Notes: generated by a model not told the origin, from the sequence alone. A DNA stretch of 64,000 nt from Pseudobdellovibrionaceae bacterium (GCA_020635055.1 JACKAN010000007.1:1-64000); one strand, 5' to 3'; counted from the first letter of the stretch, positions 34,450 to 43,954 are shown. A program made the numbers and translations.

Positions 34450-35771
34450 TGGGAATGCAGCTGAATTTGGATAAATATGTGAGTGCTCTTAAGAGTTTAA
34501 GTGTTAGTAAAGATGTTGGTAAAGTAACAGAAGTAAGAGGTTTTTTAATTAAGGGTTATGTGCCGGGTGTCTGCATTGGCAGTATATGTGAAATTCATCC
34601 CTTTGCTGGTACAGAACCTTTTTTAGTAGAAGTCGTAGGTTTTGTACAAAGAGAAGTATTGCTTATGCCATTGGGTGAAATGAAAGGTGTAGGATTAGGG
34701 GCAAAAATAGTATTATTAAAAACAAGAGCCCTAGTAAGTGTGGGTGAGGCTTTGCTTGGAAGAGTTATAAATTCTATGGGCGAGCCAATTGATGAGCTTG
34801 GTGAAATTAACACTTACAATGATGTTGAACTTTATAACGAGGGTAAAAATCCCCTTTGGCGGCCACCCATCAGTGAAGCTTTAGAGTTGGGTGTTAGATC
34901 CATAGACGCCATGCTCACTATTGGTAAAGGGCAACGTGTAGGTTTCATGGCTGGCTCTGGCGTTGGTAAATCGGTTTTATTGGGAATGATGGCAAGAAAT
35001 ACTCATGCCGATATCAATGTAATTGCTCTTATCGGTGAAAGAGGAAGAGAGGTAAGGGAATTCATCGAGCAAAATTTAGGTGAAGAGGGTTTAAAACGAT
35101 CTATTGTGATTGTAGCGACCTCGGATCAGAGCCCTTTGTTACGTATGAGAGGAGCCTTTCTTGCGGCATCGATTGCTGAATATTTTTGCGAAAAGGGCAA
35201 TGATGTTTTATTAATGATGGATTCTGTTACGCGATTTGCGATGGCTCAAAGAGAAATCGGATTAAATATAGGAGAGCCTCCGGCTACTAAGGGGTACACT
35301 CCTAGTGTGTTTACAATGTTGCCTAAATTATTAGAAAGGGCTGGAAACTTTGAAGGAAAAGGCAGTATCACGGGATTATATACTGTACTTGTCGAAGGGG
35401 ATGATATGGATGATCCCATTGGTGATGCTGTAAGATCCATTGTTGATGGTCATATAGTACTCAACAGAAAATTAGCACAAAAAGGTCATTTTCCCGCAAT
35501 AGATGTTTTGCACAGTGTGAGTCGGGTGATGAGAAATATAATAAGTGAAGATCATTTAAAGTTTTCAAATCGATTAAGAAAATTGATGGCCACATACTCT
35601 GAAGCAGAAGATTTAATTAATATTGGTGCATACAAAACAGGACAAAACCCCGAAATAGATGCCGCTATTCGAACTCACGATGTCATCAATCACTTTTTAA
35701 CTCAAGACATAAAAGAACCTTCAGATATTCAAAATAGAGTGAGTGAATTGGCCGGACAGGTGATGGTATAA
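34449..35771 (+). CDS. fliI: Flagellum-specific ATPase FliI
   Basis: 440 residues, homologous to F1-ATPase beta. Walker A GSGVGKSVLLGM, Walker B VLLMMDSVTRFAMAQREIGL and the conserved GEPPATKGYTPSVF identify the type III export ATPase. It energises unfolding and entry of flagellar export substrates. Normal length; 3 bp before fliJ. Confidence 0.97.
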   Translation: MGMQLNLDKYVSALKSLSVSKDVGKVTEVRGFLIKGYVPGVCIGSICEIHPFAGTEPFLVEVVGFVQREVLLMPLGEMKGVGLGAKIVLLKTRALVSVGEALLGRVINSMGEPIDELGEINTYNDVELYNEGKNPLWRPPISEALELGVRSIDAMLTIGKGQRVGFMAGSGVGKSVLLGMMARNTHADINVIALIGERGREVREFIEQNLGEEGLKRSIVIVATSDQSPLLRMRGAFLAASIAEYFCEKGNDVLLMMDSVTRFAMAQREIGLNIGEPPATKGYTPSVFTMLPKLLERAGNFEGKGSITGLYTVLVEGDDMDDPIGDAVRSIVDGHIVLNRKLAQKGHFPAIDVLHSVSRVMRNIISEDHLKFSNRLRKLMATYSEAEDLINIGAYKTGQNPEIDAAIRTHDVINHFLTQDIKEPSDIQNRVSELAGQVMV

Positions 35772-35774
35772 AAT

Positions 35775-36218
35775 ATGAAGTTTAAGTTTCCTCTACAGGC
35801 ATTACTAAGACATAGAGAGAGACTAGAGGAAATGGCTAAGAAGGAATATATGTTAGCGCAAAATAAAGTCAACGAAACCTTAGGTAAAATAAATGAAATG
35901 TGGGAAGAAATTGATAATACCAGAAAAAATAAAATTGAAGAACAACACAAAGGTGGAACCAAGGGACAGCTTTTAGCCTCAATGGATGAGTTTATAGTTG
36001 GACATAAGATCAGAGTAGAAAGAGAAAAAGTAAAACTCCGTGAATTAATGCTTATAGCTGAAGAAAAGAAAGAGCTTTTAATAGAGGCAGCGAAAGAACA
36101 CAAAATCTTACAACGCCTTAAAGAAAAAATGATGGAAAAACACAAGATTATGATCAAGAAAAAAGAAGTTAAAGACATCGACGATATTGTGACCACAAGA
36201 TTTAAGAGGAGTCTCTGA
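35775..36218 (+). CDS. fliJ: Flagellar export protein FliJ
   Basis: 147 residues, almost wholly charged coiled coil (FPLQALLRHRERLEEMAKKE at the N-terminus is the usual FliJ opening). FliJ inserts into the FliI hexamer like the gamma subunit of F1. Its stop overlaps the next start by one base. Identification leans on length, coiled-coil nature and position after fliI. Confidence 0.9.
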   Translation: MKFKFPLQALLRHRERLEEMAKKEYMLAQNKVNETLGKINEMWEEIDNTRKNKIEEQHKGGTKGQLLASMDEFIVGHKIRVEREKVKLRELMLIAEEKKELLIEAAKEHKILQRLKEKMMEKHKIMIKKKEVKDIDDIVTTRFKRSL

Positions 36219-37003
36219 TGAACCATAGTTACAAGGATTTTTTTAATGCAGCTAAATCTGCAAAGAAGGGTCATCTCCCCGCACAGACAAAAAGAAAAGC
36301 AATGCCCTCGACTAAAACAATTCAGAAGACTCAGAAATCTAAGCCTAGGAAAAAAACTCCTCTTTTTCCGATTGTACCCACACTGTCAGTTATTATAGGT
36401 TTTCTTTTAGCTGGTTGGGGATACTTAAATCTAGATGAAGTTCATGATTTCATTGGCCGAGTTCAAATATCCCCCTTACAAAGTCTTGAAGCCTCTGAAA
36501 AAAAGTCGGAAGAAAAATCCCCGGAGAAGGTCGGGAATCAGGCAAACAATACCGAATCGACTAAAGTGGAGACCCCTCCAGAAACAAAAAATTCAGAAGC
36601 AATTTCTTCAGAAGACATTAGACATTTCAGTAGGTTGACGGAACGTAAAAAAGAACTCGACCAGAGAGAAAATGAATTGAATGAGTTGGAAAGGGAATTG
36701 CATGAACAAAGAAAAGAGATAGAAGTACGTATTCGGAAATTAGAAGAGATTAGAGAGCAAATTGGAAAGGTACTTAAAGAAAAGGTCCAAGTAGACGAAG
36801 AGCGGGTAGCAAAGCTTGTCGAATTTTACTCTAATATGAAGCCACAAAATGCAGCTAAAATTGTGGCAACTCTGAATGAAGATTTAGCTGTGGAGATTTT
36901 GGGAAGAATGAAAAAGAAAAATGCTGCGGAAATTTTAAATTTATTGAAATCTGATAAAGCCCAGGTTTTAACAGAAAAATTTGCTGGATATAAAAGAAGG
37001 TAA
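36218..37003 (+). CDS. MotE-like flagellar coiled-coil protein
   Basis: 261 residues: a basic N-terminal cytoplasmic segment, one membrane helix (about 48-68: IVPTLSVIIGFLLAGWGYL), an acidic linker, a coiled coil (about 135-195) and a C-terminal MgtE_N/MotE-like helical domain (FYSNMKPQNAAKIVATLNEDLAVEILGRM in parts). MotE-type proteins support stator function or MotC localisation in alphaproteobacteria and occur in fli operons elsewhere as 'FliJ-adjacent' genes. Placed between fliJ and fliK. Confidence 0.8.
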   Translation: MNHSYKDFFNAAKSAKKGHLPAQTKRKAMPSTKTIQKTQKSKPRKKTPLFPIVPTLSVIIGFLLAGWGYLNLDEVHDFIGRVQISPLQSLEASEKKSEEKSPEKVGNQANNTESTKVETPPETKNSEAISSEDIRHFSRLTERKKELDQRENELNELERELHEQRKEIEVRIRKLEEIREQIGKVLKEKVQVDEERVAKLVEFYSNMKPQNAAKIVATLNEDLAVEILGRMKKKNAAEILNLLKSDKAQVLTEKFAGYKRR

Positions 37004-37010
37004 AAGAAAA

Positions 37011-38810
37011 ATGCTAATTACTGGAATTCCGACACAAAACATTTTAGACAGCAGTCAGTTGCGCTCTGGGAAGGAAAGAGCAAGCAAGTCTTCGTCGGAA
37101 TCTTTTGAAAATATAATGAGTCCAAAAAATGAAGAAAAAGAGATGAATTCTTCTGAAGAACAATCAAGCACTCAAATAAATATTTCATCGAATCCATTGC
37201 CAATAGATAAAGATAATTATAAAAATCCAAATATAAACAAAGAAGTAGAAGCAGTCTCTCCTGTAGAGTCAAAGCCTGTTGCTCAAGAAAAAATAATTAG
37301 CCAGTATAATAATGAAAAATTAAATGAATTAAAAGTTGAAAACAACCCAGAACAGGCTCTTACTCAAAGATTAGCAATGAAAAACTTTCTTTTGAAAATG
37401 AAGCAAGAATTAAATATTGCGCCGGAAGAACTTATAAATGCATTTGCAAAGCTCAGTACGGAAGAACTTTTAAGTCCTCCAGAAGAGTCACTAGAGGCAT
37501 TGTTACAAAATTTAGATCTCAATGTAGAAGAACAACAAAAAGCCAGAATTTTGTTTCATCAAATGTTAAAACAAACAGCTTCAACGTCAATGGCTGATTA
37601 TCTTAAGGACACTAACTCGGACATCTCGATTAATATTCTTAGCAAAAAAGAAATGCAAGATAGGCGTGTTCAGGATTCCATACAGAAAATGAATGAACAA
37701 TTTTTTGTAAACCCAAATACACCACAACAAGCCAACACTGAAGAAGAAGGAGAAAAAAAGGCGGCAGTTGCCACAGGTGCCACAGGTGCAGGAGTTAAAA
37801 GTCATTCAAAAGAGATCCCAACTCAGAAACCTACAGTAGATATTTCAGAAATGACTGAAGTTAGCCCCAAAGAAGCTAAGGAATTTGAGGCTCTTGTAAA
37901 TTCACAAAATAAAACATTAAAATTAAACTTTGAAAATAAAACTGAAAAATCAATTTCAGAGCCCACAACAGAATCACTTCAGGAAATGATAGATTCTGCA
38001 ACTCAAGCAGATGCCAAAGTAGTTCAGGCAAATACACTTGCTCATCCCGTCGAAGAATCTCAACTACAAAAAATAATTAACCAACCAATAGCTGAAGTCA
38101 CATCTAAACCAACGGAGTTAAATCTTAAGGAAAATGCCAGTATCAGTTTAGCGGGAATATCACAAGATGAAAACGAGAGCTCCAATGAACAAACCTCTTC
38201 AGAAGGAGAAGGTTTGGAAATGGGGTATACGGAAGTTAATGTAAAAGAATCTCAACAGCCACAAAGTAAGGAATTTATAATTAATCCTAGACCCAAGGCT
38301 GATGAAGCTCAAGAAGCCGCCAATGTAAAAGAAGTTGTTAATCAAGCACGACTTATGATTAAAAAGGGTGGTGGTGAAATGAAAGTCCACCTTTCACCTC
38401 ATGGTTTAGGAGAAGTAACCATGAAAGTGAATGTGGAAAATGGCAAAGTGAATGTGGAAATGCTAACTGACAGTAGTGATGCAAAAAGAATTTTAGAAAA
38501 AGGTATTTCAGAGCTTAAAGCAACATTGGCATCACATAAACTCAATGTAGAGAATATCAAAGTAGATACATCTACAGATTTATTAAGTGATTTAAGTCAA
38601 AAGCATAGAGAGGCAGAAAGACAATTCGCTCAAAATTTTATGGGTGAATTTAGAAATAGCAACAACTCATGGCGTGAGAATTTTATGGGATTCACTGGAG
38701 CTAGGGCATACAAATCACAGACTCAGGATGAAGCTGAAAACCCTTTATTAACAGCACAAAATTTTAAACGTCCTTCTCGTGCTGAGAGACGATTAGATTT
38801 AGTAGCATAG
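37011..38810 (+). CDS. fliK: Flagellar hook-length control protein FliK
   Basis: 599 residues. The N-terminal ~450 residues are low-complexity, rich in Glu/Gln/Ser/Asn, as in ruler-type FliK proteins. The C-terminal Flg_hook domain (about 450-535) is readable: MIKKGGGEMKVHLSPHGLGEV (two pieces), VNVEMLTDSSDAKRIL and LKATLASHKLNVENIKV. FliK measures hook length and switches export specificity. ATG at 37011 chosen because upstream codons lie in the previous gene. Followed 9 bp later by flgD. Confidence 0.93.
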   Translation: MLITGIPTQNILDSSQLRSGKERASKSSSESFENIMSPKNEEKEMNSSEEQSSTQINISSNPLPIDKDNYKNPNINKEVEAVSPVESKPVAQEKIISQYNNEKLNELKVENNPEQALTQRLAMKNFLLKMKQELNIAPEELINAFAKLSTEELLSPPEESLEALLQNLDLNVEEQQKARILFHQMLKQTASTSMADYLKDTNSDISINILSKKEMQDRRVQDSIQKMNEQFFVNPNTPQQANTEEEGEKKAAVATGATGAGVKSHSKEIPTQKPTVDISEMTEVSPKEAKEFEALVNSQNKTLKLNFENKTEKSISEPTTESLQEMIDSATQADAKVVQANTLAHPVEESQLQKIINQPIAEVTSKPTELNLKENASISLAGISQDENESSNEQTSSEGEGLEMGYTEVNVKESQQPQSKEFIINPRPKADEAQEAANVKEVVNQARLMIKKGGGEMKVHLSPHGLGEVTMKVNVENGKVNVEMLTDSSDAKRILEKGISELKATLASHKLNVENIKVDTSTDLLSDLSQKHREAERQFAQNFMGEFRNSNNSWRENFMGFTGARAYKSQTQDEAENPLLTAQNFKRPSRAERRLDLVA

Positions 38811-38819
38811 GAATAGATT

Positions 38820-39779
38820 ATGATTAGTATAAAAGGTGGAACACAAACTTGGTCAAAAGCAGATCAAACTTCTTCATTGAAACCAGATACAAAGCAAACA
38901 CTAAGTGCAAAAGATAAAGAAGAATTTTTAGGAAATAATGAAAACATTGGTGAAGTTTTAAATAAAATTGCAGACCCCAATTGGGTGGATCCGGTAAAAA
39001 CAAGAAAAGTAGGTAACTCAGAATTAGGCAAAGATGCTTTTTTAAAACTCTTATTAGCTCAAATGAAAAATCAAGACCCAACATCGCCGATGGAAAGTCA
39101 TGAAATGTCGGCACAGTTAGCTCAGTTTTCTTCCTTAGAGAAATTGCAAAATATTGATCAAAGTCTCAATACTATGGCCAATGTGAATAATGATTCACAG
39201 GGTAGTAAATATGATGCTCTTAATTTAATTGGGAAGGCAGTTGGTGGAGATTCTTCGAATATTATTAGACAAGACCCTACTGAAGAACACGATATTAATT
39301 TTAATCTGGTTAAAGATGCAAATAAAGTGACAGTAATTATTAAAGATGCTCAAGGCCAAGTTGTAAGAGAAATAGACTTAAAAGAACTTAAAGCGGGACC
39401 TAACAAAGTCACTTGGAATGGAGTTAATAGTGAAGGTGCTGCCATGGGTAAGGGAGAGTACCAAGTGGAATTACAAGCCCTAGACAGTGCTGGAAGAAAA
39501 ATGGCCGCAGAAACTAAATTTGCTGGTGTTATAACAGGTGTGAATTTTACTGCGGAAGGCCCCGTGTTAATGATGGGAAAACAAAAAATTAGAATGAAAG
39601 AAGTTAGGAGCATTACAACCCCAGATCAATTGACTCAGGCCAGAAGCAATCAAGTGAATAATGAGATTCAAAAAGCTTCCGATCAAGTGGTACAAAACAA
39701 TGCTGGTCCAGCCGTGTTAGACAATGTAGCGATGTCTAGGGGAATGATTAATAAAATGTCAAAGGAAACGGGTAACTAA
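38820..39779 (+). CDS. flgD: Flagellar hook cap protein FlgD
   Basis: 319 residues. The N-terminal scaffold motif LGKDAFLKLLLAQMKNQDPTSPM (in parts) and EMSAQLAQFSSLEKLQNI are diagnostic. A FlgD Ig-like/FLG-TUDOR region follows (VTVIIKDAQGQVVREIDLKEL ... KVTWNGVNSEGAAMGKGEY). FlgD caps the growing hook. The C-terminal ~60 residues are Gln/Asn-rich extra sequence. Confidence 0.95.
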   Translation: MISIKGGTQTWSKADQTSSLKPDTKQTLSAKDKEEFLGNNENIGEVLNKIADPNWVDPVKTRKVGNSELGKDAFLKLLLAQMKNQDPTSPMESHEMSAQLAQFSSLEKLQNIDQSLNTMANVNNDSQGSKYDALNLIGKAVGGDSSNIIRQDPTEEHDINFNLVKDANKVTVIIKDAQGQVVREIDLKELKAGPNKVTWNGVNSEGAAMGKGEYQVELQALDSAGRKMAAETKFAGVITGVNFTAEGPVLMMGKQKIRMKEVRSITTPDQLTQARSNQVNNEIQKASDQVVQNNAGPAVLDNVAMSRGMINKMSKETGN

Positions 39780-39780
39780 A

Positions 39781-40191
39781 ATGGCAATTGAGGGTTTGAA
39801 TAGTATTTCGATAAATCCCATAAATTCCTCTATACCCGGAAAAGAAAAAGCCGCGGGTGTAAAAGGAGAATTTGCAAATCAATTAGATGGTTTGTTAAAG
39901 GATAATTTTAGCAAGACCCAAGAATTAGCTAAACCATTAGAAATTAAATTTTCAAATCATGCCATAGAGAGAATGCGCTCCAGAGGTATACATTTTCAAC
40001 CAGAGACTTTGCAGAGAATAGACAGTGCTGTGAACAGAGCCTCAGAAAAGGGAGCTAAGGAAACATTAGTCATTGCTGAAGATTCAGCTTTGATTGTTAA
40101 TATTGAGAATAAAACTGTAGTGACAGTAATGGACAAAAATATGTTAAAGGAAAATATTTTTACCAATATTGATGCGGCAGTTATAGTTTAA
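39781..40191 (+). CDS. Small flagellar operon protein (TIGR02530-like)
   Basis: 136 residues. The core FSNHAIERMRSRGIHFQPETLQRIDSAVNRA (about 55-85, in parts), AKETLVIAEDSALIVNIENKTVVT and the C-terminal NIFTNIDAAVIV match the small family found between flgD and flgE in many flagellar operons. Its role is not established; a hook-assembly factor is likely. The start follows flgD by one base. Confidence 0.88.
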   Translation: MAIEGLNSISINPINSSIPGKEKAAGVKGEFANQLDGLLKDNFSKTQELAKPLEIKFSNHAIERMRSRGIHFQPETLQRIDSAVNRASEKGAKETLVIAEDSALIVNIENKTVVTVMDKNMLKENIFTNIDAAVIV

Positions 40192-40199
40192 AAAATAAT

Positions 40200-40230
40200 A
40201 AGGGCTGGACCTCATTTTGAGGGGGCCCTT
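40200..40230 (+). promoter_or_regulatory. GC-rich hairpin between the small flagellar gene and flgE
   Basis: Outer arms AAGGGC/GCCCTT and inner arms CCTCA/TGAGG enclose a TTT loop. No U-tract follows, so it is not a standard terminator. It may be an RNA processing or stability element that lets flgE, the most abundant product, be expressed at a different level. Confidence 0.4.
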
Positions 40231-40282
40231 CATGATAGTTTGGTGACCGACTGATCCAAACTAAAGAAACATGGAGGTTTCT

Positions 40283-41569
40283 ATGGGAGTATTATCCTCT
40301 CTTTACACCGGTGTATCCGGTTTAGCAGCACAGGGCGAAGCTCTGGGAGTTATTGGTGATAACATCGCCAATTCAAATACGACAGGTTTTAAAGCCAGTC
40401 GTGCAGAATTCCAAGACATCATTTCCAAAAGTTTAAAGGGTATCCTTGGAGGTAACCAAATTGGTCGTGGTGTTAAAATAGGAGCCGTGAACCCTATTCT
40501 TGTTCAAGGTAATGTGGATTCTACAGAGAAATCTACAGATTTAGCTATTTCTGGAGATGGATATTTTGTGCTTAAGGGTACTGACGGTGAATCCTATACT
40601 AGAGATGGGTCTTTCCACTTTGATCGTGAAGGTTATCTAGTAACTAATGATAATCAGCGCGTTCAAGGTTTTCAGGGAGATGAAAAGGGAAATATTGTAA
40701 ATAAATCAGGAGATATTAAGTTTCCAAGAGCTCTTATTCCGGCTAAAGGAACCACACAGGTGCGCTTGGATTTGAATTTGGATTCACGAATTCAAGAATA
40801 TAAAACTTTTGATGTGAAAGATCCTTATTCCACCTCCGATTTTTCTTCAGGAATTGAGATTTACGACACACAAGGTAACAAACATTTAGTATCCTTATTT
40901 TTTAACAAGGTTGCAGATGGAACTTGGTCCTATCGGGGATTGTCTGATGGAAAAGAAGTGACTGGTGGTAAAGAGGGTGAATTATCTGAAGTCATAACTG
41001 GTAAGTTGGTTTTTACTACTGATGGCAAACTCAATACTGAAGAGGTAACAAAAAGTGCATTTAATTTTAAAGGTGGAGCTTTACAAAACCAAACTATTAA
41101 GTTTGATTTTGGTGATTCCATAACAACGGACAAGGGAGATGGCTTAGATGGAACTAAGCAATATGGTAAAGAATCAGATTTAGTCAGTTGGTATCAGGAC
41201 GGTTCTTCTGCGGGCACTATTACCAATTTATCATTTAATGATGAGGGTGTTTTAACTGCGCTTTATAGCAATGGTGAAACCCAAGATTTAGCGCAAATTT
41301 CACTTACGAAATTTGAAAATCCGGAGGCTTTATTTAAAGTGGGTAACAACCGTTTTAAAGAAGCCAGAGATTCTGGTCCTCCATCTATTGGTCGCCCAGG
41401 TAAAGGGGGGCGTGGTAAATTATTTGCTAAATCACTGGAAAGATCTACTGTGGATTTAGCTTTGGAGTTTGTGAACCTCATTCAAAATCAAAGAGGATTC
41501 CAGGCCAATGCAAAGACAATTACGACCACAGATGAGTTGCTTGCAGAAGTCATTAATCTTAAGCGATAA
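40283..41569 (+). CDS. flgE: Flagellar hook protein FlgE
   Basis: 428 residues. N-terminal SLYTGVSGLAAQGEALGVIG and IGDNIANSNTTGFKASRAEF are conserved axial motifs, and the C-terminal SLERSTVDLALEFVNLIQNQ and RGFQANAKTITTTDELL close the D0 domain. Middle domains are typical FlgE. The ATG at 40283 has the GGAGG site of 40272-40276 in front; the ATG at 40271 that overlaps that site is rejected. It is the last gene of the operon and runs convergently with pfkA, 4 bp apart. Confidence 0.97.
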   Translation: MGVLSSLYTGVSGLAAQGEALGVIGDNIANSNTTGFKASRAEFQDIISKSLKGILGGNQIGRGVKIGAVNPILVQGNVDSTEKSTDLAISGDGYFVLKGTDGESYTRDGSFHFDREGYLVTNDNQRVQGFQGDEKGNIVNKSGDIKFPRALIPAKGTTQVRLDLNLDSRIQEYKTFDVKDPYSTSDFSSGIEIYDTQGNKHLVSLFFNKVADGTWSYRGLSDGKEVTGGKEGELSEVITGKLVFTTDGKLNTEEVTKSAFNFKGGALQNQTIKFDFGDSITTDKGDGLDGTKQYGKESDLVSWYQDGSSAGTITNLSFNDEGVLTALYSNGETQDLAQISLTKFENPEALFKVGNNRFKEARDSGPPSIGRPGKGGRGKLFAKSLERSTVDLALEFVNLIQNQRGFQANAKTITTTDELLAEVINLKR

Positions 41570-41573
41570 TAAT

Positions 41574-42566
41574 TTATTGAGAAAGAATATTCACTAAATC
41601 TAAAAGCTCTTCATAACTGAAGGGCTTTTTTTGTACAGCCTCATCAAAACTTATCATTTTGTAGCTGGTGCCTTGTAAACCAATCATAGCGTTACAATGA
41701 CCTTGAAGCAATTTCTCAACGGCTAAAGCAGAAAAACGACTTGCGACCATGCGATCCAAAGCCGTTGGCGATCCACCTCTTTGAATATGGCCCAATATGC
41801 AAACCTTTGCCGAAAAGCCAGCTTCGTCTTTTAATTTTTGGGCAATTTCATATGCATATCCAGGCGTAGGTCCCTCGGCAGTAACTAGAATACTGCTTTT
41901 TTTGCCACGCTCCATACCCTTTTTAACTTTGTTAACAACTCTTTGTAAGTCGAAAGGATGTTCCGGAAAAAAAACTTCCTCTGCACCACCAGCAAGGCCC
42001 ACTTCTATTGCAATATAGCCAGTGTTTCGACCCATCACTTCGACTATAAATAAGCGATCATGACTAGCTGCTGTGTCGCGGATTTTATCTATGGCCTCCA
42101 GTGCGGTATTTACAGCCGTATCAAAACCAATTGTATATTCACTGCCATTAATATCATTATCAATGGTCCCAGGAACACCCATTGTGGGTATTTGATGCTC
42201 TTCCCAAAGAATTTTTGCCCCGCGAAAAGAGCCATCTCCACCAATACAAATCAAAGCTTGAATACCCGCATCTTTAAGATTTTGTGCGGCAAGAGCTCGC
42301 GCTTCAGCCATGTGAAAGTCTTTACAGCGACCGGATTTTAAAACCGTTCCTCCACGTTGAATGACGTTGGCCATGGAACCTAACTCAAGAGGTTTAATTT
42401 GTTTGTCGATCATTCCCTGATAGCCTTGGAATATACCGTAGACCTCTATATTTTTGAAAATAGCCATGCGAACGGCAGCTCTAATGGCAGCATTCATTCC
42501 TGGTGCATCGCCACCACTTGTATAGACACCAATTCTTTTTAAATTTTTAGCATTAAATGTATTCAT
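41574..42566 (-). CDS. pfkA: ATP-dependent 6-phosphofructokinase
   Basis: Phosphorylates fructose-6-phosphate in glycolysis. About 330 residues. Motifs: GGDAPGMNAAIRA (ATP), CIGGDGSFRGA (the Gly after GGD favours ATP over pyrophosphate), the catalytic PGTIDNDI, VEVMGRNTGYIA and LGHIQRGGSPTALDR. The ATG at 42566 (MNTFNAKN) is preferred to the upstream TTG. No clear ribosome binding site is seen. Downstream of the HU terminator, so likely expressed from its own promoter near 42600 or from read-through. Confidence 0.95.
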   Translation of the reverse strand: MNTFNAKNLKRIGVYTSGGDAPGMNAAIRAAVRMAIFKNIEVYGIFQGYQGMIDKQIKPLELGSMANVIQRGGTVLKSGRCKDFHMAEARALAAQNLKDAGIQALICIGGDGSFRGAKILWEEHQIPTMGVPGTIDNDINGSEYTIGFDTAVNTALEAIDKIRDTAASHDRLFIVEVMGRNTGYIAIEVGLAGGAEEVFFPEHPFDLQRVVNKVKKGMERGKKSSILVTAEGPTPGYAYEIAQKLKDEAGFSAKVCILGHIQRGGSPTALDRMVASRFSALAVEKLLQGHCNAMIGLQGTSYKMISFDEAVQKKPFSYEELLDLVNILSQ

Positions 42567-42594
42567 GACTTTTATTAACTGAAAAAAGGGCAAT

Positions 42595-42628
42595 AAAAAA
42601 GGTCAATTTTAACAAATTGACCTTTTTT
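42595..42628 (-). terminator. Intrinsic terminator after the HU gene
   Basis: A perfect 15-bp stem (AAAAAAGGTCAATTT / AAATTGACCTTTTTT) with a 4-base loop. On the minus strand it starts 25 bases after the HU stop and ends in a run of Ts; it is symmetrical enough to work in both directions. Confidence 0.92.
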
Positions 42629-42653
42629 TAGAAATTTTCTTCACAAGGTGAAA

Positions 42654-42929
42654 TTATTTGCGAAGCATGTGCTTGAATTCAGATCCAGGACGGAACTTAG
42701 GGTACCAAGCTGCAGGGATTTTAATAGCTTTTCCAGTTTGTGGATTACGACCAGTGCGAGCTTTTCTTTTGGCTTTTGTGAAAGTTCCAAAACCAACTAA
42801 TTTAACTTCATCACCTTTTTTAACTGAGTTACGGATGATGGTCATAGTTGCATCTAACATTCTTTCAGTTTGTGCTTTAGTTACACCAGTTTCTGTAGCT
42901 ATTTTTTCAATAAGTTCAGCTTTATTCAT
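42654..42929 (-). CDS. hup: HU-family DNA-binding protein
   Basis: 91 residues with the standard HU fold: N-terminal MNKAELIEKIATETGVTKAQ, the GFGTFTKAKRKARTGRNPQTGK beta-arm region (in parts) and a shortened C-terminal helix. The arm tip keeps RNPQTG, typical of HU. A nucleoid-compacting, DNA-bending homodimer. AGGAG ribosome binding site and a dedicated terminator show a monocistronic, probably strongly expressed gene. Confidence 0.96.
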   Translation of the reverse strand: MNKAELIEKIATETGVTKAQTERMLDATMTIIRNSVKKGDEVKLVGFGTFTKAKRKARTGRNPQTGKAIKIPAAWYPKFRPGSEFKHMLRK

Positions 42930-43324
42930 TGTTCACTCCTGTTGATAGTGTCTTTGTTGTTGTTATTAATGACTTACTGCAAATTGAATCTTTTTTTACA
43001 TGAAGGGTCAATGACAAATTAAAAAATTTTTTAATTTTTAACGCAAGACCTTGCTGAAACGACTAGCCCTAGGGAATTTGCCCGCTTCCACCTCTAAATA
43101 AGTGACTATCAACATCAGTTCAGAAGGAACTGAACTTAAAAAGTTTAAATTTAACTGGATTTAAGTTTTATTCGAGAGTCTAGTTCTGTTGCCTTGATTC
43201 CTTGCTTATGCTCACAGAAAGTGGTTTATCCAACTTTTTTAAGGTTTGTTGTTATAAACTTTGATCCAATAAAGCCAATTGGATTTGCAAGCAACAAGAC
43301 TTAAGTTGTGGTAAGAAAACAATA
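42930..43324. other. 395-bp region without a recognised gene, upstream of HU
   Basis: No convincing open frame or known RNA was seen. On the minus strand a possible -35 (TTGACC, complement near 43004-43009) could serve HU. A perfect 22-bp AT palindrome (AAATTAAAAAA / TTTTTTAATTT) sits at 43016-43037, and a GCAAG-AC-CTTGC repeat at 43042-43053. Small hairpins near 43117-43133 (CAGTTC/GAACTG) and 43263-43283 (ATCCAAT/ATTGGAT) lie downstream of the lipoprotein gene at 43325; none has a clear U-tract. Confidence 0.4.
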
Positions 43325-43954
43325 TTATTCCGGACTAATTGTGGCGATTGCAAATTTGACCTGTCGATACCAAAGCTCCATGCTTAGTGACTTATCTTTC
43401 TTTAAATCACCATAAACACTATAACGAAAAATAGCATTATATGAAGCCGTCCCATCATAACCACGTCGATAAATTTGAATTCCTGTATTTTGGTCGATTG
43501 GGGCAAATTCTCCAGTGAGTACGCTAGGTGGAAGAACTGCATAAGCATTATTATAGTAGTTCCAAATTTGAGCTAAACCTTGAGTGGGGACAGTTAAGCT
43601 TTGCAAATGTAGACTTACATATAGAGCGTTATAGTTACTACAATCCCAAGTTCCAAACCCATATATCATACCTGGAAAATTGCATATGTTGTGGTCAGTT
43701 AGAAACCTTTCATAGGTTTTATGTTCAATAATTGTTAGTCGACCACCCCAAGAGTTCTGAGCCGTGTAATAGCCATTATTACTGTTAGGACCAGTAACTG
43801 GGGGAGGGGGAATAGGAGTTGTACCACGTCCGACGACACCATTATTTTTATCTTTGCCGCAACCTACAGTTAATAACAAACTGAAGATAACAGTTCCTAA
43901 TGTATAGAAGTAGGTCCTTCTTAAGCTATTTCTTTTCACTTTCTTTGCCTCCAT
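43325..43954 (-). CDS. Small lipoprotein of unknown function
   Basis: 209 residues with a basic N-terminus, a hydrophobic stretch and a lipobox LTVGC (Cys near residue 32). The mature protein starts with a flexible Gly/Pro/Asn-rich linker (TTPIPPPPVTGPNSN), then a Tyr-rich compact domain. Two further cysteines (NICNFPG and TWDCSN) may form a disulphide. No family recognised. Monocistronic, diverging from lgt, whose product would lipidate it. Confidence 0.7.
   Translation of the reverse strand: MEAKKVKRNSLRRTYFYTLGTVIFSLLLTVGCGKDKNNGVVGRGTTPIPPPPVTGPNSNNGYYTAQNSWGGRLTIIEHKTYERFLTDHNICNFPGMIYGFGTWDCSNYNALYVSLHLQSLTVPTQGLAQIWNYYNNAYAVLPPSVLTGEFAPIDQNTGIQIYRRGYDGTASYNAIFRYSVYGDLKKDKSLSMELWYRQVKFAIATISPE

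Noticed and set aside
35729..36274. 181-codon minus-strand frame opposite fliJ
   Set aside because: fliJ is Lys/Glu-rich coiled coil, which leaves the opposite strand open; Ser/Phe/Leu content and lack of signals mark it as a shadow.
43016..43037. 22-bp perfect AT palindrome upstream of HU
   Set aside because: Only A and T, in an AT-rich genome; could be a bend or UP element but is weak as evidence of a regulator.
42930..43324. tRNA or structured RNA gene in the longest gap
   Set aside because: No T-loop-like GTTCRA, no cloverleaf and no RNase P, 6S or tmRNA signatures were found by eye.
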